The notes below the pieces were generated by a model. That model was not told the DNA's origin. It did no database searches and was given only the letters and a program-made list of their open reading frames with translations. From positions 51,038,019-51,102,018 of the forward strand of contig CM049306.1 of NCBI GenBank assembly GCA_026874595.1: a stretch of DNA of 64,000 nt, written 5' to 3'. The DNA is from Sipunculus nudus (lineage: Eukaryota; Annelida; Sipuncula; Golfingiida; Sipunculidae). Positions 27,401 to 42,400 of the stretch are shown here, in pieces (the first letter of the stretch is position 1; the number at the start of each line of letters is the position of its first letter). The translations under genes were made by a program, and so were the position numbers.

Positions 27401-30400
27401 GCTAAGGCTGGCAGAAGTAGTAGCAAGTTAAAATAGATCTGTATAATTTGTTTTATCATAACTTCATCTGAAACATTAAATGATATCAAAGTTCTTGAAC
27501 GCAAACCATACCTAAATATTTACTCAGAGCTTATGAAGTGATTTATGATCTACTACACAACTAGTCAACACTTTCAATTTTTTAAATTATAAAATCAGTT
27601 CCTTGTTCATGCTTTTCAATTCTTGTTCTTATGAATTCACCACATATCCAAATTCAAAATCACTCTTTTTTCTTTTTACTTCTGAAGTAATGTTCTTTGT
27701 TCATCACACTTCCACATTCTTATTTGTTATTCACTGCACTTCATTATATATTCATGCTCTCTGTACATTACATTTGCATATTCATATTTAATGTTTTTGG
27801 TCCCCTCAACTTCCTGCATGTATCAACACCACAGATCCTGCTGTCTCTTGAATTCCCCTCAGTCAATACAGGAACTGGAGACTGCATGGCTTCAAGTTTG
27901 TGTCAACAACATGTTCTGCCTCTATAGTATTAGTAAATTGATTCATATTCCTTTTTTTAACATTAATCTAAGTAACCTGAGAGAGTCATATTAGGTTACA
28001 ATCATCTCTTTTGATTATTATCATAAATACCTTTTGCCGTATTCATACAACTACAAGCAAATACAGTTAAAAACTCATCTTAAGATCACCTCAGTTTAGC
28101 AACCACCTAAAATTAATGACCAGGTTTCATGGTCCCAATTCCTTTTTGCTCTTTACATCAGACTTTGACTGGATAACCACCTTAAAATGCGACTACTTTA
28201 TTAAGGTCCTGTTTGAGGTTGTTATTTCCAAGTTTCAATGTAATCCGGATTGTGAATCCATTTACTCTGTCCGCACAGGGCCATTAATCCACATAATTTT
28301 GGTTTACTGTGGTCTGTTTGAAAGAGTTTCTACAGCAGTTTGGTTTACTTTACTGGTTCCTAGTGCATTTAGGCAAATCAGTTCTCTGTAGAATTTCTAG
28401 TCTGTGTGTGGCCACTTTTGTTACCATTTGACCTAATCCTTCCATAGAAATATCAATTTTTGCAGTACATTTTACAACCAATTGCAAACTCACATTTTAT
28501 TAAATAAACTGATTTGGGTTTTGTGAAGCGAAATACACTACAGACGCAAAGCGTACTACACTGACACTTAAGTAAACAGGTTTAGCATGATCTGATAAAG
28601 ATATGAACCAATTGGGGATATAGCCTTTATCAATGTATGCCTCTTCTAGTGAGCCATACATAATGTTGCACTTCTGAACCGGTCCCCCTCAACACCCAAA
28701 ACACAGGTGTTTTGGGTACCTATAATGGTGTCAGTCGTGATGAGCACTGTCGGGATGGGTGCGCGGTTCCTGGGCGTGGTCTTATGAAACTTGAATATTA
28801 CTTAATCCCTCAATATTGTTATATTTTAACAGTTGCTTCAGGAAAAGTGGCTTTTTCATGAGCCGCACATGAATGCATATCAATGTACGGTATATATACA
28901 AATTAACTACATTCCCAGGTTGGGACAGAGCCAGAGAGAGTGCGAGAGACAGAGACAGAGAGAGATAAATATTTCATATTGAGTACTTCTGAAAGAAAAA
29001 AGAATTTCTGGCATTATCGCCTGTCAAGATGCTGACTGTCGTCAATGCAATCATGAACGTGTCTTGTGATAAATATTATATATTTTGCTGGGGAAGTGCA
29101 TAATTTATGTATAATATTGCAAATGTTCGTGAAGACAAGTTTTTGCAGCTGTTTAATCAGCGTTTTATACAACTTCTGTGCTGCTAATTAACTAATTACC
29201 TAATTTATCGGTGTTAGCTTCAGAGTGAGCAGGTTTCCTTTCTTTGACTTACATCTACACTGGGTTGCTTAAATCAACAAATGTTGTTTGGTATTGAAAT
29301 CGTATATTATGAAATAAAGATATTGTTATTTTCTATGATAAATATCCAGCAACAAGAATTAGATGTGTAAAAATAGCGTTCAAGGTCGATTTTTTTTTTG
29401 TCGTCCCAACCTGGGAATGTTGTTAATATGTGTATATATACCGTACATTGATATGCATTCATGTGCGGCTGATGAAAAAGCCACTTTTCCTGAAGTAACT
29501 GTTAAAATATAACAATATTGAGGGATTAAGTAATATTCAAGTTTCATAAGAGCCGTCGCGTCCATGCCCAGCAGCACCAATCTCGCTTTGTATAAACCGG
29601 CACGCCTAGCCCGACCACGCCAATCCCGACCACGCCCAGGAACCGCGCGCCCATCCCGACCGCGCTAATTACGACCGTAATTCCTATAACGAAACACCGA
29701 GAAACACTAACTGAACTACAGAATTTTAAATAGATAAATAATCATCAGTTGAATATATCTATGCAATATTGTGTCATAAATGTATGTCATAAAGGTTAAT
29801 GAGAGTGTTTTGTGTCGTAGTCGGTTCACCGGCAGACACAGCAGACATTTATTCCAGCTATGACACTGCTTCCTAGTGGCACAAGTCACACTCAAGCTCA
29901 GCACTTGTAAGGTGTACAAAACACTCTTCCTTTACTTTTATTTTACAAAGTATTGTCACAATACTGCATTGACATATTCGATTATAATTTATCAACTGAT
30001 GCCAGTATTTTGCTTCAAATTTAAATTTAAAATAGTGTTTCGTGGTGTTTTGTCACAGGTGTTTTGGGAGTATAGACGGACCCTTTCTGAACATGTAAAC
30101 ATGGATCCAGTCTTGATATTATTCTTGTATTAACTCTAGCACCATTATGCCATGTGGGTGCAACGCTTTAAGGGCGCAAAGTCCCATGGCCAGTTTCCAG
30201 AAGAAATTCCTGAATCCCTGACACATATGATTATACAGTCATAAAAACACACTGGGGACAAGTTATCCAATAAGATATAGCTAAGTTGATATATTTCATA
30301 CAATAGGACCCTACTTAATTATAATTACCCACACAGGTGCCAGACTACATAAAACGAATAATAAACAACTCTTATCAAACATGAGGAGAGACCAGGCTTG

Positions 30401-33400
30401 TAGACAGATGAGAAAAGAACTGACATCACTCACAGACATAATAGATCCATGACATAATTAAAATATGACAAGATTATACTAAAGTTTGAGGATAAAGCCA
30501 CCAGGTTTTTCGATTAAAATCATGCCATATGAGGTAAAATTTAAAGTTAAAAAGTATTTTAAAAATCCTCAGTAAATAATTATTATTATAAACCTGGAAC
30601 AAATTATCAGTTCAAGGCAAATTTCTATCTGCACAAAGAGCTATCTGAATTTGTATTTATAACTGAACCTCAAGAGTGAATTTTATTTCCATGTGAAAAA
30701 GAGAAGTTTCCTCCAATATCATAATTATGAGATGGGAGTTGATGAAGGGAAAAACTGATCAATGATCAGTTCTTAATAAGTTTAAGCTTATTAGAACTTT
30801 ACAATTATCCTCTTTGTTTTTGTATCCTTTGGGTAATATGCATCATAACTCCATATAAAACATTATTCCACAATATATTTTTTGTTCTGTTTTTTTTAAT
30901 GAAATTTTACATGACATGAAAGCCTCAGATTGTACATATATGTGTATACAAAAATACATACATGTATATAAAGTATCATGTGCCCCATGTCCTGTTTACA
31001 CGTGTACCACACCTTGTAAAGATAATCAGTATGAGGGTCCATAATTCCAATTCCCTTTGATATGTAAATACAAGGTACATACTAGAACTTAAAATATACC
31101 GAGAGATTAAAGATCCCATCTGATTGGGTAACCACTGACAGCTTTAAAAGTTGTTCAGTGTGGCACTGAGTGTGTACTTCATTCTGTATACCACCACACA
31201 CATGTACAAAAAGTGTATCAATTTTCAAGTACATAATGTACTGTATTACCCAGCAATCCATATTGTATCAGGAAAAAGCAAGAACCATTTGTATTACAGT
31301 CACACCTACATTAATAAAAGAACACGTTTTCATGTATCACCATGATGACATACACCAAAATGTATTTTTACCTTGATGGCCACATTTCTGGCATGCTTCT
31401 AGACTATGCGCAGTTATATGGAGCCCTCATTACAGTTTCACAAAGCTGGCCTTCTCACTTGTTTTATTGAGGGAATAATTTCAACAGAGCTTATATATAT
31501 AGTCCATTCCAGCACCCCTGTCCACCTGTTTTTTTGTGATTATTTTTTTGTGAATCAAAGAACTCCAGAACTTTTTGACCTTAGGGCAGAAAGAGAAAAA
31601 AGCATAATTAAATATTATGGTAATAATGGCATACCTTGTGTCATTTTCCTGTAAACAATTTAAAACCATTTTATGAGTAACTAGTCTATTCTGTAGCGAC
31701 ATCTTGCTACTAATCTGTGAAACAGGCATATCAGGGTATAGTGATGACGTTATAATACACATGACGCACTAAAGAGACACCAACATTCACGAGACCAATA
31801 ATCAAGAGCTGCCGACCCCTGTTTACTGTGAGACTTGTATTCTCCTTGTGCACGCGCTTCATTGTTATGTCACATTACTTTTTATCCATATCCAAGATGG
31901 ATAAACAATGACCACTTATTAGGGACCTGATGAACCTTGGATATATATGAGACATGTCAACCAGGCTGTAAAGTAAATTATATTTATATAGGGGGTAGGT
32001 AAGGTACCAAAAATTACGGTTTTGCCTCTTCATGCAATTGGTGCAAATTTTGTTTGGCAGGTTTGTCTTATGTAGAGATAATTGTGAAAAAACCAGGTGG
32101 ATAGGGGGTGTGGAACGGACTATAGAATGTATATATTTTTACACACACACATGTAAACACACACAGAATACTTCACATGGTAGTAACAACAAAATATGGT
32201 ATTCACAGATAAAGCAATAAATTACAATAAGTATGACATATTAGGCCATCAGTGGTGTTCAGATTAATCAATAAAATTGATGATTGATCATTTTCTTCTG
32301 GAATCAATTAAATCGATTGCATTTTTGTGTAATTGATTAAAAACAATTATGTATGCACATGCAATAAATCTAATCCTATCAGAGATACTTGAATGCAAAG
32401 TAACGAACAGCATCAAAATGGAACCTTGCACAGCCAACAATCATCTGACATTGAGTCGACCTTGGATGCAGGTGGACTGATAGTTTCATTATGGATGCCG
32501 ATGTATATGTCAGACTATTTACTGGGGTCGATATTTTAGGACTAGTATACAGCATATTTCGAGGTAATATAGAAAGCACATTAAACAATCGATTAATAAT
32601 CTATCAGCGGTTGTTTTTACTTTTCAATTATCCATTATGATTTTAAAACCAATTCCTATCACTATAGGTCATACGAACAAAAGTTATTGTGCTATAGATT
32701 CACTGCTCCCATTTTTCAGGGATCAACATTTTTATTTTTCAAATGAAGAACAGGTCCCTGTTAATATTGCTAATTTGTGGACATTATCTAAAAGAATTGT
32801 TAAAGGCAAGGAAAATGGACTAAATTTTGTGTTGATAGTTTTCACCATTTTAAGAATTGGAGTCAATTTTTGTATTTTCTAGGCTGGCTTGCAAAATTCA
32901 AAACAGTTTGAACCAGTAAAAAAAGGGAACAAAATACAAAAAAACAATTGTTTGCTCACACCATATAAATTCTTTTGTATGGCCTTATTATTAAGCTTTC
33001 TTGATTTCAAGTCTTTACAAGCACAGGAATCATCTTGTCATCAGACCCTCTTAGTTAAGACATTAGAGCTGATCTGAGAAGTTTGATAGAGTTTTCAAAA
33101 TGTTTTTGCCTTTTAAGGTTCTGGCTGGGTTCACACAGGGGTGAATTTTCTGTTCTGTTTAAACTTGGGCAACAGGATGTCCTACCCTTAAATTTAAAGT
33201 TTACGTTAATGTTATCCCTTTTAGAACCTAATTGTTATTTGAAAGACCAAATGTTTCTCTGCACAGGAAGCAATCATTCAGGCATTCTTGGTATCACAGA
33301 TCTGGTGCCATTTGCAGACTGATTATTATTAATCATCATTTTCAAGTTTCAAATTTAAACATTCTTGAGCTTAATTTCCTTTATGTGTCCTTATTTATAG

Positions 33401-36400
33401 GAACAGTTTTACAGTTTAAACCAATTAACCGTGGTTGTCATAAAGGAACTTGAGAAGGCTCCAAGCCAAACGTTTAAGTCAAACATCCATTTAATCTTTA
33501 AATTTTCATGTTCATTCTTACCATATGTATTTGTGAGTTTGAAGTTACCTGAAGTATAAATTTCATGTCACATTTGGTAACTAGAATGAGTCTGTTTTTT
33601 TATTGCAAAAGCACAGATTTGCACCCCTGCCTATGGGTTTCCAAACCCCAAATTTAAGGAAAAAAATATGAATACTTCAACAGTCAGAGGTTCACAAAAT
33701 TCCTAGATTTCTGAAGAACTGATCTTGAAGGTTAATATCAAGGTCACCAGTTTTTTAACTCATTTGAGATTTTGGTAGAACAATTCATGTATTCTTATAT
33801 CGAATTTCACCAAAACATTTTGATTGGTTCAAAGATTATAGTATTAAAAAAAAGATGAAGGTCAAGGTCACCAGTTTTTGAACTAATCCAACAATTTGGT
33901 AGAAAGATTTTACAGGTCAAAATTCTTTACAATATTTTTAGTGATTCAAAACTTGAAAAGTTTTGGTTGTCACAAATATTTTCTGTTTCTGCTAATTTGA
34001 CCTCGCTTCAATTTTCTATTTTCTTTGAGAACTTGAGAACAAATTTGAGGAAAGAATATGCAGTGCTTCAAAAGTTATTCACAAGAAATTGTAGAAATAA
34101 TAAGCACCAACTCCACTGATTTGACCTTGAAGATCCACGTCAAGGTCATAAGTTTTTGTACTTTTCACAGAACATGGTTGAAAAAATTATTGTTTCATTT
34201 TAAAGAAAAGTTAGTGGGTTAAAAAAAATTAATTTTCAGCCTATTTTACCTAGGTGGTGAAGATCAGGGTCACCAGTTTCGGAACTTGTCCAAGATTCTG
34301 GTAGAAACAAATAAATTTCAAATTTCATGGACATATATTGAGTGATTCAAAAGTTATTGTGATCACATGAAATGGCCAAGACAACCACTACAGATGACGA
34401 CAGACGTTTGGGTCTATATGTCTCCCTCCATGGGAGGGGAGACATAATTACAATAACTAAAACCTCTGTTCACAGATGGAATTATATACAGAATACCATC
34501 TGCAAGTAGATCAGCTCAGTATTAACACCTGATTATCATATGTGAAAAAGTACAGTGAAGTTCAACCTGGAATGAAATGAAAAGCTGTTTGATTGCTGCA
34601 TAAGCCCCTGATTTCTCCATGGAGAGACTAGCCCAGTAATTTTTAGCTTCTGTGCTAATTCTGTAGGCTGATTATGGGTGCTTAATGTTACTGCCAGAAT
34701 CGTTTCTAAATTATCAGCTTCAGGGACAATCCAGATAATGGCAGATGGATTACATCACTGATTATGGATGGATGTATTCCATGAGGCTAATTCTGATGAG
34801 ATCAGCTGGCAAAACAGTTTCAAAGTGCACTGATCAGTAACTTGTTATGTAAATTATCCTGTTGTTTAAAATATTTTTTAAATACCTTTTTTTTTATTTT
34901 CAAAGCAAAAGCAACATAATCTAATTCTATTCTCTTGTGGTTATTATTAAAAAGTAATCTTTAGTGATCCCAGTTTAAAATTGGCTTCATCCTCTGAATC
35001 TTTCATTTGACGTCTATGCATTTAGAAATTTCTTAATTAGTTTTCAAATGATATTGACCATGATTTCAGTTGGAGTGATTGGGAGAAAGGGGGGGGGGGG
35101 GAGCAGACACAAAAAAATTAGATAATATCACTAGTATCCTGTATAAGATAAACATGTTCAAAATCTTTCACCTTAATGATTTCCAGAGCAATCCATTGAC
35201 CTGTTTTCGAGAAATGTGAGGTCTGTATGTTCTAACCCACATTTCAAACTATTAAAGGGCAGGGGCGGATCCAGGATTTAGGAAAAGGGGGGGTCCAACC
35301 CAGGAGGACTAATGAAAATCCTAAAAAAAAAGGTCATCACGTCTAGAAAAGGGGGGTCCAGGCCGCAAAATTACGTCTAAAACCCCTTAAAAAAGGTTGC
35401 TTCGGGTGAAAAAGGGGGGGTCCGGACCCCCTGGACCCCCCCTGGATCCGCTTCTGAAGGGTCAAGGTAACACTCAAGGTTAAAGGTCGTTCTCCTAACT
35501 TGAATACCTAGGCTTCATCTTCTGACCCATATCTATGCATGCAGGCATTGTTTTTTTAATTATTGTTTTTAGGTGGCTGTGATGAAAGTAAACTACACAA
35601 ACCAGAAACAGATTACACCACCATTCTTATAGGTTACACCACCAGTCTTATAGGTTACACCACCAGTCTTTTAGGTTACACCACTGGTCTTACAGGTTAC
35701 ACCACCGGTCTCCTGTAATAGGTAAACCTGTTCACAGTAATTTCAGGTGAATTAGTCAATTCACTGCAGAGATATGTGTGGTTTTAACCCAAAGCAGATG
35801 AACAGATGGACACTGTGCAAACATGGTTGCAGGTGGGGCCACCATTTTTTGTGTTTGTTATAAAGCTATCCAAGGGCTACATTTGTATAAAAAAATTTTC
35901 CTGATCGGTCAAACGGTTCCCGAGAAATGAGGGTTTATGTGTGGAAACAGACACACAAATGGACGCTGGGCAGAGAGGAAAGGTCAGAGGTCAACGCAAA
36001 TTGGTTAGGCCCCAGTTCACATGTGACCCAATAATTGGTGTAAGTTTTCGGAAAAATTGGTTCAGTAGTCTCAAAGGAGTTCTCCAGAAACGAACGTGGC
36101 GGCGGCAGAACCCCCTCAAAAACATAGTATCCGCAAAACTTCGTTTTGGCGGATACAAAAATACCAGTCTGCAGAAACTAATAAAAACACTTAATGGTCA
36201 ATATCCATGCAAAGAATCATGCTGATGTCTGCATTAGTTGTTCAGATACTTCAGCTTTTATAACAAATTTTCCATTATTTTGAGGGATACTTCGGAGTCC
36301 TATACCTTGAAGGATATGGGTAACAAAGACCTAATTTCAGGTTTCCACAGGCACTTTTCATGGGCCTCCTTCCATGACAAGAATGAAGATTCTAGGTCCA

Positions 36401-39400
36401 GTTGTTACAATTTGTGCCACATTAACAGATGACAGCAACCTTAAAGGTCTAAAAAAATAGAGAAAAAAATTTGATAAATTGAATAAAATATAGGTGGCAC
36501 CACCAGTCTGCAGAAACAGATGAAACACTCCATAATCAATGTCCATGCAAAAAATCATGGTGATCTCTGCATTAGTTGTTCAGATACTTCAGCTTTTGTA
36601 TCAAATTTTCCATTATTCTGAGGGATACTTCGGAGTCCTATAGCTTGAAGGATATGGGGAACAGAGACCTAATTTCAGGTTACCACAGACACTTTTCATG
36701 GGCCTCCTTGCATGACAAGAATGAAGATTCTAGATCCAGTTGTTACGATTTGTACCCTGTTGACAGATAACCACATCTTTAAAGGTCTCAAAAATAGAGA
36801 AAAAAATTCGTAAAAATTTGAAAAAATACAGGTGGCGCACCCAGTATACAGAACCTGATGGAACACCTCATGATCAATATGTCTGCAAAAAATCATAGCC
36901 ATCAGTGTTGTAGTTATTGAGATACTGCAGTTTTTGTATCAAAATTTTCATTATTCTGGGGGGTATTTTGGAGCCATACAGCTTAAAGGATATGGGTAAC
37001 AGAGACCTAATTTCAGGTTTCCAGGGAGACTTTTCATGGGTCTCCCTGTGTGTCAAAAAAAAAGGTTCTAGGTCCAGTTGTTATGATTTGTGCCCTGTTA
37101 ACAGATGTTCATATCTTTAAAGGTCTCAAAAATAGAGAAAAATTCGTAAAAAAAACCCGAACAAATACAGGTGGTGCCACCAGTCTGCAGAAACTGATGA
37201 AACACTCCATGATCAATATCCATGCAAACAAATATGGTGATCTCTGCATTATAGGTTTAGATACTTCAGCTTTTGTATCAAATTTTCCATTATTCTGAGC
37301 TGTACTTAGGAGTGCCATAGCTCAAAGGATATGGGTAACAGAGACCTAATTTCTGGTTTCCATGGAGACTTTTCATAGGTCTCTCAGTGTGTCAAGAATG
37401 AAGATTCTGGGTCCAGTCTTTACTATTTGTGCCCTGTTAACTGATGTTCACATATTTAAAGGTCTCAAAAATAGAGAAAACAATTTGTAAAAAATCGAAA
37501 AATACAGGTGGCTCCACCAGTCTGCAGGAACTGATGGAACATCTCATGATCAATATGTATGCCAAAAATCATGTAGTTAATGAGATAGTTAAGTTTTTGT
37601 ATGATATTTTTGACTATTCTGGGGGGTACTTTGGGGCCCCATAGCTCGAAGGATATGGGTAACAGAGACCTAATTTCTGGATTCCAAGGAGATTTTTCAT
37701 CGATCTCTTAGAATCCCAAGTTACAAGATTCTAGGTCCAGCGGTTACGATTTGTGCCTGGTTAACGGACAGACAGACGGACGGACGCCGGACAAAGAGTG
37801 ATCGCTATAGCTCAGATGACTTTCAGTCAGCTTAGCTAAAAAGTATAAGTTATGAGGACATGATCTCCCTCATTAAAAAAAAGTCAAGCAGAAGTCTTTT
37901 AGCTCAGTGGTAGAGCAGACGATCGGCCATCATCAGGTCATGGGTTCAATTAAGATTTGAAGGGAACCAAATGTTCTGTGTATTCATGTTGAATCTATCT
38001 ATTCACTGCATGGCTATATGTAGTGCTACAAGCATAGTTGTGGTAGTAATGACCAGTATATCATGATTATATTGTTTTAATGACCTAAAAGTAAAAAAAA
38101 ATGTATGCCATACATAGACTAAGGTACACTAAACTGCAGATCATATAAATATAAAATTTACTGGTAGTAACGCAATCAAACAATGATAGGAGTCCACAAA
38201 CTAGGGACCCATGGGTCTTGACGCTCAGCCGAATTTGTCTAGAAGGATATTTTTAAAGAAATTTTTCAGAATGACAGTGCTGTTACCTTAATCAATGACC
38301 TTGTGACCAAAAAATTTTAGAACTTATAATCCTTGAACTTGCAGCATTTAGATTATTGTAACAATATTTTATGAAATTGACCCTGACCTCTGACCAGGTA
38401 ACCTCAAAATCTTCAGATTTCCTCACTTTGGGCAAGTAAGCCATGTGTGAAAGATGGAAAGTTTGGGATTAAAAGTTTGATTTACAATGCATCCACAATC
38501 TATTTAAATATGTGGCTCCTGTGACCTTCAACTTTGATCTCTTGACCCTGAAAATCAAAATGAATTTACTTGAGTGGTGGGCCATTATTAAATCAAGTTT
38601 AAAGCCAATCTGTCTATCCAAAGCAGAATTATCATCCATAAACTAATTTGTGAATGAACGGGCCCTGTGACATTGACCTTTGACCCTATGACCCCAAAAT
38701 CAAACAGAATCATCCCCTATTGGCATGTAAGCAATATCTTGAAGATGGAAGTTTTGCGATATAAAAGTTTGGCATCAAATGCATACACATTCTTTTTAAA
38801 GAAATGAGTCCTGTGACCTTGACCTTTGACCGCTGGACCCCAAAATTGACAGGGTTCTTACTTAAGTGGTGAGCCATATGCAGGATGGTAAGTTTGGGTT
38901 GAAAAGTTAGGTTTAAAATGCAGCCATAACCTTTTTGAAAAGGTGAGTCCTGTGACCTTGACCTTTGACCTTGTGACCCCAAAGTCATATAGGTGCTTGC
39001 TTTAGTTGTGGGCCAGATGTATGTCAAAGTTTGAAATCCATGTCTTTATCCAACTTGAGTTATCATCTGGAAACAAATTTAATGGATTGACAGACGGACA
39101 GCTAGACAGACAGACAAACAGACAGGGTGATTACTATAGGGTATCCACTTGTGATCAATAAACTATCCAAGTTTTGGGACACTAGACGTAATCACAGCTG
39201 AGAAACTGACATGATTGTTGTCATTTTATAGTAAGAAAAACCCCTGAAAAACTAGAATACGGGTAGTCGACAAGCGACTACGTGTATCCGCCAAAATCAG
39301 AGAAGGACGGGTGAAGTGAGGCATGGATTGAGTGGCAAGGGGATATAGAGTTACATGTGTTAAATATTAGAATGGATCTCTGCCACATAAACATGATTGT

Positions 39401-42400
39401 AGGTGGCGCCACCTGTTATTTGAACGAGAAACTATCCAGGATATATACACAAGCAAAATTTCATGTGGAAAAGTCAAACCACTGCAGAGATATGAGTGAT
39501 TTTATCCCACAGCAGACAAACAGATGGACGCTGTGCAAAAACAGCTGCAGGTGGCGCCACCATTTTTGTGTATGTTATAAAGCAATCCAAGGGCTACATT
39601 TGTGTAAAAATATTTTCCTGATTGGTTGAATGAGTCGGGAGATATAAGCATGGATGTCTACAGCGTGAACGTGAATGTAGGTGGCGCAACCTGTCATAAA
39701 ATCAAGAAAGCTATGCGGGATGTATAAGCATGCTGAATTTCAGGTAATTTGGTCAAACCACTGCAGAGAAATGAGTGATTTTAACAGAAGGCAGACAAAC
39801 AGATGGACGCTGTGCAAAAATGGCTGCAGGTGGCGCCACCATTTTTGTGTATGTTATAAAGCTATCCAAGGGCTACATTTGTGTAAATGTTTTTTCCTGA
39901 TTGGTCAAACGGTTCCAGAGATATGAGCTTGGATGTCTGCAGTGTTAACGAGAATGTAGGTGGCATCACCTGTCATAAAATTAAGAAAGCTATCCAGGAT
40001 GTATATGCATGCCGATATTTAGGTGAATTAGTCAAACCACTGCAGAGATATGAGTGATTTTAACCCCAGGCAGATGAACAAATGGACACTGTGCAAACAT
40101 GGTTGCAAGTGGCGCCACCTTTTGTTGTGTATGTTATAAAGCTATCCCAGGGCTACATTTGTGTAAATTTTTTTTCCTGATTGGTCAAACGGTTCCCGAG
40201 ATATGAGCTTGGATGTCTGCAGCGTTAACGAGAATGTAGGTGGCGCCACCTGTCTAAAATCAAGAAAGCTATCTAGGATGTATACGCATGCCGAATTTTA
40301 GGTGAATTAGTCAAACCACTGCAGAGATATGAGTGATTTTAACCCCAGGCAGATGAACAAATGGACACTGTGCAAACATGGTTGCAGGTGGCGCCACCTT
40401 TTGTTGTGTTTGTTATAATGCTATCCCAGGGCTACATTTGTGTAAAATTTTTTTCCGGATCGGCCAAACGGTTTCCGAGATATATGGGTTTATGTGTGGA
40501 GCGTTAACGTGAATGTAGGTGGCGCCACCTGTCATAAAATTAAGAAAGCTATCTAGGATGTATATGCATGCCGATATTTAGGTGAATTAGTCAAACCACT
40601 GCAGAGATATGACTGATTTTAACCCCAGGCAGATGAACAAATGGACACTGTGCAAACATGGTTGCAAGTGGCGCCACCTTTTGTTGTGTATGTTATAAAG
40701 CTATCCCAGGGCTACATTTGTGTAAAAATTTTTTCCGGATCGGTCAAACGGTTCCCGAGATATATGGGTTTATGTGTGGAGCGTTAACGTGAATGTAGGT
40801 GGCGCCACCTGTCATAAAATGGAGAAAGCTATCTAGGATGTATACGCATGCCGAATTTTAAGTGAATTAGTCAAACCCCTGCAGAGATATGAGTGATTTT
40901 AACCCCAGGCAGATGAACAGATGGACACTGTGCAAACATGGTTGCAGGTGGCGCCACCTTCTGTTGTGTATGTTATAAAGCTATCCCAGGGCTACATTTG
41001 TGTAAAATTTTTTTCCGGATCGGTCAAACGGTTCCCGAGATATATGGGTTTATGTGTGGAAACAGACGCACAAACGGACGCTGGGCAGAGACGAAAGGTC
41101 AGAGGTCAAGGTCACTTGGTTAGGCACCAGTTCACATGTGACCCGATAATTTGTGTAAGTTTCGGAAAAATCTGTCCAGTAGTCTCAGAGGAGTTCTCCG
41201 GAAACGAACGCGGCGGCGGCGGCGGCGGCGGCGGCGGAACCCGGTCAAAAACATAGTATCCGCAAAACTTCGTTTTGGCGGATACAATAATCATTAAAAT
41301 AACAAAAAAATACAGGTGGCACCACCACTTTTCGGGAACTGACAAAAGTAGTCAAGGTCAATATTCAAGGCAAGATTCATGACAATTAACAATTGACATT
41401 AATTATCAAGATATTAGAAGTTTGGTATCAATTTTTTTATTATTCTGGGGGGTACTTTCAAGCCCTATAGCTCAGAGAATATAGGTCACAGTGACCTAAT
41501 TTCAGGTTTCCGTGGAGATTTTTTAATGACCTTCCTGGATATTCACTAAGAAGTTTCTAGGACCAGCGGTTACAGTTTGTGCCCTGCTAATGGACGGCTG
41601 GATGGACAACAGACAAAGCGCCTATAACTCAGTTGACTAATAATGAACAGCAGAACAGTAATCAACGACAACAATTATCTGTTAAACAAAATACAGGCGA
41701 GCCCACTTTGTGTCATATCGGTTAATAGAAAATCCCGCTTATTGTCACATAAATCTGAAATCCCAAACCATTTCCGATATGAACAATGGTAAATCTGACT
41801 GTTTAATATCATGGAATATTGTCATATTCCCGTTTATTGTCATGCTTGGAAACCATGGCAGTGATACCAGATCGCAGTTAATATCACACCAGACGCCGAC
41901 ATGGCAATCAACGAGGCCAAGAGCCTGTAATCGGTCAGGCGTATCAAACGATCTCATCTCCCACCTGTGTGCGGCAGGCAAGGGCAGTGATGCATGCAGA
42001 TCAGTCCCCGTCAATTAGCTATTAGTCTTAAGGTACCACGGTAATCCAGATCATTGCATTTAGACTTCGTAAATTAACAAGGGCGATGTTTGTGATCACG
42101 TCATACATAATGAACTCCTGGCCTTTGCAAGGGTGTGGTTTACACCTCGGTGAAGTTTTGCCGAGGTTATATGAGGCACGAGCTCTAAACGTTGCTGGTG
42201 ACGGGAAATCCCCTTTAAGGTTCCACGAAAAGCTGGAGGTTTTGTGAGCACAGGAGGAGATACTCGGTCTAAAACCTAAATCGCGGCGAAACTTCAGCAA
42301 GTTTACAATGGCATGACGGTGCCCGCTCCCCCAATAGTCCTATCATAAAGACGTTCATGGAAGTTTGAGTCATTCATAAGATACCCGAAAATAAGGGGCA

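Larger units (their letters stand above)
39251..41290 (-). mobile_element. Helitron-like element (family F), complete, with ~280-bp tandem core
   Basis: Left end ACTAGAATACGG, a hairpin GTAGTCG/CGACTAC (39263-39281), then GTATCCGCCAAAA (39284-39296). Right end: a (CGG)9 run, then a hairpin at 41256-41285 whose distal arm TTTTGGCGGATAC is the inverse of the left motif, then AATAA. On the minus strand the end reads hairpin, 7 nt, CTAG, T, like a Helitron 3' end. The inverted repeat is terminal at one end and internal to the hairpin at the other, as in Helitron2 elements. No Rep/helicase gene. Confidence 0.7.

Noticed and set aside
36238-37644. Repeated reading frames with a shared FRYFSF...ILRDTSESY-like pattern
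   Set aside because: They recur with the 338-bp core units, are broken by stops at random, and have no domain.
37893-37970. Functional tRNA gene
   Set aside because: A and B boxes are present, but the T stem and acceptor stem cannot pair. A SINE head or pseudogene fits better.
41112-41345. Proline-rich or glycine-rich small proteins near CGG or G runs (also near 27100, 50156 and 52919)
   Set aside because: The homopolymer stretches are translations of microsatellites at element ends.
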